Shown in pieces: positions 10,765 through 19,800 of a stretch of DNA of 32,218 nucleotides (the first letter of the stretch is position 1; the number at the start of each line of letters is the position of its first letter). Made by a program: the position numbers and the translations under genes. Below the pieces are notes generated by a model that worked only from the letters and a program-made list of their open reading frames with translations, did not search any database and was not told the DNA's origin. This stretch comes from an uncultured Prevotellaceae bacterium (GTDB lineage: Bacteria > Bacteroidota > Bacteroidia > Bacteroidales > Bacteroidaceae): NCBI GenBank assembly GCA_946403615.1, contig CAMJAO010000002.1, forward strand, positions 1 to 32,218, in the 5' to 3' direction.

Positions 10765-10801
10765 TTACTCCTCCAAAAGCAAATTGCTAATGGAGGAGTA
10801 A
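10765..10801 (-). terminator. Hairpin downstream of giant gene 2 (TTACTCCTCCA-N15-TGGAGGAGTAA)
   Basis: Perfect 11-bp inverted repeat about 80 nt after the stop at 10884; near-identical arms to the hairpin at 183-219. Confidence 0.55.
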
Positions 10802-10838
10802 TAGATAGGGTGAAGTTCTTGTCGTCGGAAAAGTAATG

Positions 10839-10877
10839 TCTTTAACTTCTTTGACTTCCTTAACTTCTTTAACTTCT
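10839..10877. repeat. Degenerate 9-bp tandem repeat (TTTAACTTC / TTTGACTTC / CTTAACTTC / TTTAACTTC)
   Basis: Read directly: tttaacttctttgacttccttaacttctttaacttctc, between the stop of giant gene 2 and its hairpin. Confidence 0.6.
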
Positions 10878-10883
10878 CAAAGA

Positions 10884-13800
10884 TTACCTTCTCTTGATCA
10901 CCACTTTCTCGCCACGGTGCAGGTATACACCTTGCTGTGCGGGACGGTGGTTGAGTTTCACACCTTGCAGCGTGAACCAGTCCTCATCATCATCGATGTC
11001 GTCGAAGGTGACGGTGCGGATGGCGGTAGCGTCAACGTCAAGCACGTATGGCTCGTCGAGGGTGCCATAGAATGCGTCGCTGACAAACGGTTGGCTGGCA
11101 ACAGCGTATTCTTCGCCGCCGATTCGGACGATGATCTCTACCGTTTCATTCAGGTCCTCTGAAGATGAGCCGAGCACGGTGAGGAAGTAGTAACCGTTAT
11201 TGTAATCCACCGCGCCGCGGCATTCTCCGTTGACAAATGCTGCCACTTCAGCATCCTCCACCAGTGAGCCGTCTTTTTTCACCACGGCAATCATGTTCAT
11301 GTTGTCTGGGTAGAGATGTTCATCTACCGGCTCATACGACATGGTACGTCGGAGCGGAGCCCTCCAGGTGAACGAGGCTGCGTTGCTGGCTGCTAAACCG
11401 CCGGAGACGGTTGGATAATGGAAGGTTTTCTCCTTGGTGTCTTTCGACGTGTAAATGTAACCCTCACCGGGAACAATGTTGCGCAACTCACCTTCCCAGA
11501 TGCCGTCACGGTATGAAGAGAACGCACCGCGTGTTTTTACCATATCACCATTGACAGGGGCTAAATCGGCGAATGCCTGCTCGGGCGACATCACCACATT
11601 CGACAGTGTGCCAATCCAGTTGTGACCCGGATAGATGGTTTGGGATTGTTCCCTTACATTGATAACTGAACCGATCAGTTCAAGATTAATCTTGCCAGAG
11701 GTCTGTATCTTGTACATGTTGCCAGGAACAATCTCTGTCAATTCGCCCATGATGCCAGAACCTGACTTGTTGACAGTGGCGAAGGCTTTGTGACCCTTGA
11801 TGTTTTGCAGCTTCTTCAGGTCATTGGCGTTCTTCGGCAACACATCCGCAATGTCAGTCGATTGGGGTTGCACGAAGATTGACATCCAAGTCCAGCCCTT
11901 CTCTAATTGCACCACTTGCTGGAGTTGATCGGTGGCATAGAATGCGACTGGCTCATCATAAGTGCCGTAGAGCGCATCGGGGGCGTAGGTCAGGACAGAT
12001 GGCTTACCCTTATTTGGCAAGGAGAATTCTACAACAGAATAGGTCTTGCCGGTAGATGCGTCGTACATTTTGAAGGTAAGGTTGCGCTCGCTAGTGCTCA
12101 ATTCAGACGACGAACCTCCATAGATGACCATATTGATGTAGTAAGAGTCACGCGATGGCATGTACTTCGGTCCCGCTACTCCGCAGCAGTTACCGTAAGC
12201 GTCGAAGGCTGCGATCTTGCTGTCTGGGTTGGTGTGAATCTTGTCGTCGATATAGATCTGGCCGCAAAGTGACATGTTACTCTCATAGAGGCTTGGGTTG
12301 ACTGACCAGTCTGGCTCGTTGCCCTTCACCTTGAGGTTGAGTTGGAACATGCGCTTGATGCCGTGGTTGTCGCTGATGTAGATATATTCCTCGTAACGCC
12401 CGACAGGAACTGACGGCAGTATGGTGAAGGAAATTGTCTCCACATTCTTGTTCATGATACCGATAGTCTCATCTACTGTGATCCATGAAGGCAGACCGAT
12501 AATCTCGTAAATCTGAGTGTCGCCCACATCCGCATAGTTGTTGACCTTCATGTCGAAGGTAAGTGACGAATCCCATTCTTTCTCTAAGTCAATGGCTTCA
12601 ACGTCCCAATTGAGTGATGCAAAGTCGGCATGGAACATCCATTCCACAGGTTCCGACGGATTGCCGTGCTCATCCTTGATGTTTTCGATAGTGACAGAGA
12701 AGTCGTTGCCGTCCATCTTCGGAAGCATAAAGGGCTTGAAACTAAAGTAAATGTCGTCGTTGGCGGCTGTGAAATCAAACTCGTTCTGGTTGAGACGCAT
12801 ATGTTGAGAACCGGGTTTCAGCGCGGGAGCATTGACACTCTCTGTCACCTGACCTTCGGCGGTTAGTCTATGTACCTTGTTGTTGCCGAAATTCTTTGTA
12901 GTGAATGTCGCTTCAACAGTACCTGCTGTGGTGCGATGTATGCTCTCCATGGGGAAATAACCGATAAGTCCTGAGTAAGTGCTGTCTAATCGCTCATAGC
13001 GGCGCTTGTCGAGAAGTTTGCTGGTTATGGCTGCATTCCAGATGCGCACCTCGTCGATGTCGCCCGTGAAGAGATTAGTCGTGCCGCCGGCATTGGTGCC
13101 TTGCTCGTCGAGAAGGGTCAATTCGCCACCGATCACCAAATAGTGGCTGTTAACTGCTGGAATGCTGGTTTCTGGCATTGTTTTGACGGGCTGTCCGTCG
13201 ATGTAGGCAACGGCGCTTGTACCGCGACGCACATTAAGCGCGAAGTGGTGCCACTGATTATCGATATAGTTGGCATTGCTTAGCGTAATCTCCTCAGCGA
13301 CAGTTACTTGCTCCACGTTGTTAGCGTCAACTGTACGTGTACTCTTGCTGAGCACGAGTTTGCTGTCTTTGAAGCCAACCTCCAAACTGTTGAGTGCAGA
13401 AAGCAACTTAGCGTTGGCGTTGCTGGCTGTCTGTTCGGCACGGAACCATAATTCCACTGCGAAATTGTCGGTTGCACGAGGCACAAAGGTCGAAATGTCA
13501 ACCTTGAAGGGGTTGGTGCCGTCTAAGTGGGCAGCCAGATTTCGGTTGTTGATGTACCAGCTCTCAGTGGGCAAGGTAATGTCGCGTGAGCGGACCTTGT
13601 CGGCAAGTGTGGTGCCGTGACCTTCGTCCATGCGCCAGTAACCGATGAGGCCTGGAGTGTAGTTGGCTTTCGTCTCATCACGGGTCTCATAGAGTTCAGT
13701 GACAGACTTATAAGTATTCCAAAGGGTCAGATCATGCATCATTCCCTTCATATTGAAACCGCCGATACCAATCTGCCCGTTTCCAAACATTTCGTTCACA

Positions 13801-16800
13801 ACCATGTCTTTCACTATATACACAGGGTCGGTTTCTGAGTTGACATACATTACGGTAAGGTAATTGTTAGAATCTTCTTCCGTACTGTGTTTGTAACTGA
13901 TGGCTATGTAGTTCCATTTGTTCTCGGGAAGCATCACGTCGCTCTGTACCGATTCGTTTCCTTCACCCAGTCCCAGAAGCACTTTACCTCCATTGATGGT
14001 GGAGAGAGAGAAGAACAGTCTGTCCTTGCCGATGGTCATGATGATTCCGTCGCCCTGACGGTAGAACCACATACCGACGGCCACGTCCTTGTTTTCAAGT
14101 GTGTATGTTGCTTCGGTGTAGCAGGGGCTGCTGTTGAGTTGGTATGCCACGTCGGCATAGGCCTCATCCACAGAAGAGTTGTTGAGTTCGCCCTCGATAA
14201 CGAAGTTGTCGGTGTGGCTCAGTGTATTGCCGTTGAGCACTTCGTTGTATCTTACGTGCATGTTGTTGCGGTTCAAATAGGTGAGAATGCCATTTTCTGG
14301 ACTGGGCATGCCGAGAATCTTCGGACCCCTAAGGTCTTGCACCACAGTGATGATGTCAGTCTCATAGGTCACTTCCTCAACTTCTTCGTCCTCCTCGTCC
14401 TCCTCGTCGCCGTAGGTGCCGAAGGTTTGTGCACGCATTTCGTATTCACCGTCAGAGGGGAATGAAACGGGCACGGTAAATGAACTGCCTTCTGGCATTG
14501 GCTCGTAACCGTTGCCGACCTTTTTCGGGTCTAGGCTCCACTGTTTTATTACACCCCATGAGTCTGTCCCCTTGCGGCGGTATTGCAGACGGATACCTTT
14601 TAACCCCTCATCCTGACGGTCAAGGTTGTATATGGTGGTTTCGAAACCACCTTTGTTATTGAAGTCAGGCAAGTTGAGCACAGTGCGGCTGACTTTCAAT
14701 TCCACAATGGCAGATGCGGGTACGAACTCCACAGACAAACGGATGGTGTCGCTGTGTGTTCTCACATCTTTTTCTGAGCGCAAAACCAACCTGATGTCCT
14801 CGTATTTGGTTATACTGCGGTCGCTCTGCTTTACAAAGAGAGTCTTATGCACTGACTCGTTGCCCGCCAACCGGACGGTGCGGCCAGTATAACCCATACT
14901 AAGTGGAGTTCCGTCGATAGTTAATATAGCACCTTGAGGATTGGACCCGTCGATGGCTTCAAGCACGTATTTGCTCGGGGTGTTGGTCTCGCTCAGGTTG
15001 GAAAGAACCAAGTTGAATTTTGCCTCACCGCCCACAGGCACATCCGTGATGCGATTGGCACCATTGACCCGCAACACAGGATATTCCACGCGCATGGTGG
15101 CTTCGTCGAGTTTTGTACCCTCGTTATAATACTTCGTGTAGGTGGCTCCCTCGTAAGGGTTACTGGTCTGACCGCCGCGTGTGCGGAAAATGGGTCCCCA
15201 GCCTGAGGGCGACTTATACACATCGACAGAAAGAGAAGTGGTGGGCTCAGCGTCGCTTAAAGTCCATGACACGGTTTGTGTGTTGGAATTCACGGTTGTG
15301 GTGTCTTTTGTCCATCCCTCGTTCGACGTGTATTTGATGATAGCGTACGAACCTGCGTCGTTGAGCATTGCTCCTAAATGTGTCTCACTGTTCAGATTGT
15401 AGTTGTAGGTATGCTTGTGCGACGTGTTTTTGGTGTGAGTGTGCTTGTTCGTCTGTGAGACACTCGTGCCACCGGCTATCGAATAGTTGTCCAAGAAATA
15501 CTTCTCGTTACTGAATGCGTCCAACTTATCCTTCTCATTATCCTTGATACGTTCTTTCCATAAGCGTATCTGCTCGATATACCAGTTAACCTCATCATTC
15601 ACACCTTCTTGTTCGGTACCGTTGACTATAATGTAACTGGGGAATCCGTGGGCTGCCTTGATCTGCTCAGGTGTCCAGAAATCGGTGTCACCGTTGGTAT
15701 GCGCATACTCACGGTCACCTCTCTTGTAGTTGGTATAATACATCACCTTACCAGGCACTTTCAGCTCTTCTTTCTTAGCATAAAGGTCGCCTTCCATATA
15801 GACTAATTTCTCGTCCAAAATGGCTTCCCAGTTGGGAATCAAGGTTTCCTCAATATGGGCTTGAGGATAGACAAAAGTGGTGGTGAACGACTGTCCGACG
15901 CATATCGATTCTTTGGTGTCTATGCTGTATGTGCCGTCGGAATTCTTGAACAGATTAAGTTCACGTCCTTTACCGAACAGCAGGTTCGAGGCGCGTCCGA
16001 TATAGGTGTCGCCCTGATATTGCACAAATTTGGCGTTTGAGGGGGTCTTCATCTGTTCTGTTACCGAATACGTGTCAGCATCCGATACTGTGACAGACGA
16101 ACCGTAAGTGTCAAAGTCTTGAAGATTCTCGTCGATGATAATCTTAAACTTCGATTTAGCCAAGATGGCGATGCCCAAAACCGTTCCTTGTGAGATTTCG
16201 AAGGTGGGAGTCGCACTGATGTAGGCTCCGCCGCCAAAGGTCGAATTCTCGTTGGTACATTCTCCTGTCGTGTTGGTCGTGAGTGTCTCAGTTTGCAAAG
16301 ATGCAACCGAAGTGGAACCCGGCGGACGACGCAAGATCATGTCCACATGGTCAGGACCGCTGGTCACGAAGTTCTTACCGGTAATCATGCTGCCAAGAAG
16401 AATGGCGTCGAGCGCATCCGATGATGAGCCGGGAGCCTTCCACATGGTGGTGCGGCCGCCAATTTCTGTGCTGATGGTGATATTTCTCAGGTGACCGTCG
16501 GCCAAATTAGGCCAGCCGCCTTTCCACAGATACGAGATATGGCCTTTCTTGTCAGCCTTAGCCTTGATATGTTGCACTTCGTAAGCGGTGCCTGCTTCCA
16601 CTTCCTGTCCGTCAATGGTTACAGTCTCGGCATAAACGGTGGTCGACATACAGCCTTCGTTGTAGATGTTGATGTTGGCATCCAAAGGTATCTCTTTGTA
16701 TTCTTTGCCGCTGTCTTGGTTGACGTAATGCTCGAAGACATCTATGTCAAACTCATAATTCTGTTCTTGGCGGAACAGCGGATAGTCATAGATATATTGA

Positions 16801-19800
16801 TAACCCGTGTCTGTGTATCTGATCACTGCAACAGAATCAATAGAATTGTCAAGATTCAACACTGGAACTTTCTCCTCGCCGAAAGCCCCGTTTTTCATGC
16901 CTCTTTGACTTACTAAAATGGTGGGGGTGGCACGGTATTGACGATTCATCTTGGCTGAATAATAATATTCAGTCTTAATACCATCAACGGTGAGTGTATC
17001 TTTCATCATCGACTCTTTGATGGTGTTGGTGGCGTCAATGATGGGCAGATTCTGTGCAAAGATGGGCAGGTCGTCATAATCACTGCCTCCGTCGAATGTG
17101 ATGCTCTCCACCTTGTATTTCAGGGGAGGTAGCAAGGCTGAATACTCGCCGGTCTTCTCGTCGGTCGTGATGTAGATGTAGTAAGTGTCGTCGTGTGAGC
17201 CGCCGCCACGACGTGATGTGCTCTTGATTTCCGGTGTCGCACTCTCTACGGGCAGATCGGTCGTGCCGAACGAGCCCTCTCCGTGTTCGTTGAGGATGTA
17301 GTTGAACGAGCACATCGATTCCTTGCCCAAACTCAGTTTGATGGTGGCCTTACCCAGGCGGTTTTCGCTGCGACCGAAGCCTACAGGCTCGTTTTGGTCG
17401 GAGAAACCGCCATTGATGCGGCCTGTCACGTTCACCAGTGTGGAATCAATGAAATTGATGGTCTCGCCCTGATGGAAATCGTAAGTGGATCCGTTCAAGG
17501 GGAATGATGTCAGACGGTGCCCGTTTTTATACGCTTCGATGAGATGCTCGCCGATGGGGACGGAAATCTCAAACTCACCGTTAGAGTCGCTCATGCTTGC
17601 ACCATTCTTGTCCTGCACCAGTGATCCGTCAATTTTGAACTGTATGCTGTCGGCGGGGATGTTGGTGTTAAGATAGGTGACGGTGCCGCGCACGGGGAAT
17701 GACGACTGGTCGGTGAAGTCGAAATTGTTGAGAGCCAGACTGCCGTTGCCGATGAATCCGTTGCGGGTCATCGGGTTGAAGGTGTGGATGTTCTTTGTCG
17801 GGGTGACGGTGTATGTGGAACCGGAGCCCACAAATGGGATACCTCGAATGATGTATTCACCATTGGCATTGGTCATACCATAGCGCGAGAGTTGCTCCTC
17901 TGAGGGGATGAGACGTGAAGAGAGTATGTTGTTGCCCACGGTGGCGTGGCGGCCATTGGGCACATCGTTGGAGTATGACGCGTCAAACACAAAACGGTCA
18001 ATGCCTTCGTCCATCGGCCAGTAGAGTTTCAGGCCAGGCTCGCGGCCGTTCATCACACGGTCGGCATAAGAGGTCATTTCACTCTCGGTAAGCACATGGT
18101 TCCAAACACGCACTTCGGTGACATGTCCTTTGAAGGCTGTTTCCTCTGTGCTGTCGTCAGCGCCTCCTACAGAGAAGTTTTTCATAAACTTACGTATGTC
18201 TGTCGTCTTTGTCCCGTTTGGAGAGAGATTTCTGCGCACCCATTTGTCCAGCCACGAATCCAAAGTGCCATTGACAATGGCGCTATGCAGACAGTCTGCA
18301 TAGACGGTTGCTTCAGGATAGAGATAACTGTTGTTATCGCTAAAATGATAATCCTTTTCGCCCGTTTGAACGAATTGCGAGGAAACTGTTGTGCTGTCAT
18401 TGATGATGAGTTTCAGTTCGTCGCCTATCTTCTGTAAAGTGAAAGAAGAATAAATAGTGGCTGGAAGCACCTGCCGAGTGTCGTAGAGCGTGCCTTTCCA
18501 TGATGTGTTGGAGATAACCATATTCACGTCGAGTGTGGTCTCTTTTTGGAAAATCTTTATGTTGACATAGGCGGGATTTTCAGAGTCGGGCCCCAATGTC
18601 ACATCATCAATCATGGTATAACCGTCGTTCAACAATTCATTGAACATACCGTAGGCGGTAGTTGTGTTATAGACAGTTCCGAACATGGTTTCACGGGTGG
18701 GCTCGTTAATGTCTTTGTAATAGAGCACGCCCCTAAACTGGATGATTGAAGAGTATGACCCTTTCTCGGTGGTTTTCATGCCATACTTTTCGAGAATGAC
18801 TTTGTGGCCTTCGGCGGTCTTGCTGCCAAGCAACAAACGTCCAACGCCAGGTATCTCGGACAAGACGGCACCGTTGGCCATGCCCTCGTCGGGACGGACA
18901 AACATCTGAAGGCTATAGTCCTGATTATCGCCAAAGAGTTTTGATGTCTCCACACTGTCGGCGGCCCAGGTGATACCCGTTGAGGCGCCGTTCACATGCT
19001 GAGAATAACCGCGTGCACCGTTACTCTCGGGGTCTTCCGATGAGCGAAGCGACACACGCACATTCTCAACTGCAGTGCCGGTGCCGAAAGAGATGCGCCC
19101 GCTGATGACACCGCGCGCCTGACAGAAACCTACATCAGAGAGCACGTTCTGGTAATTGTTGTCAGTATATGTGTCTTTATCGCCTGAATAGCATTCCACT
19201 TTGTACTCATAGTAATAGCCAGGCTGCACGGTATTGTCCTCGTAGGTATAATTGTCAGTGTTGCCGCTCACTGAGTAGATTTTCATAAACTCATCGGTAG
19301 AACCGGCATAGCGACGGGATACCTCGAAGTTACTGTTGGCCGTACCTACCTGTTTTACCTTCCACAACACACGAACCACATCTTCATGAGTGCCCTTGGT
19401 GGCATCTACGCTCAGCACCACACTGCCGGAAAGCAGTCCGGCGGTGATGACATCACTCTCGAAAGTGTTCTTTCCGTCATTGATGTTCAACACAATCTTG
19501 TATTCAAATGTCTCACTCACACTGGGCAGGTCGGTGTCGGTGAACGATGCCACAGAACCGGCAGTGGGTGCCGACGGTAAAGTTGCATTACCGTAATTGG
19601 CCCATTCTGATGAGCCTTTCAGACGGCGTTTCACTTCAAAATTCACATTGTCGGCATTTACAGGAACACGCGAATACTCCCATGTCAGACGGACTTTGTC
19701 TGTCACGGTGGTGTCTTGTGCCAGATTGTAAATGCTTACATTAGGCAGGGTAGCGATAGGCTCGCTTACGCAATGACCTAAACGGTTGATCAGTCTTTCC

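Noticed and set aside
10836-11162. 108-aa plus-strand ORF with (SLT)n N-terminus
   Set aside because: The repeat is intergenic DNA and the rest is antisense to the conserved C-terminus of giant gene 2; a similar shadow ORF occurs at the equivalent place in paralog 1.
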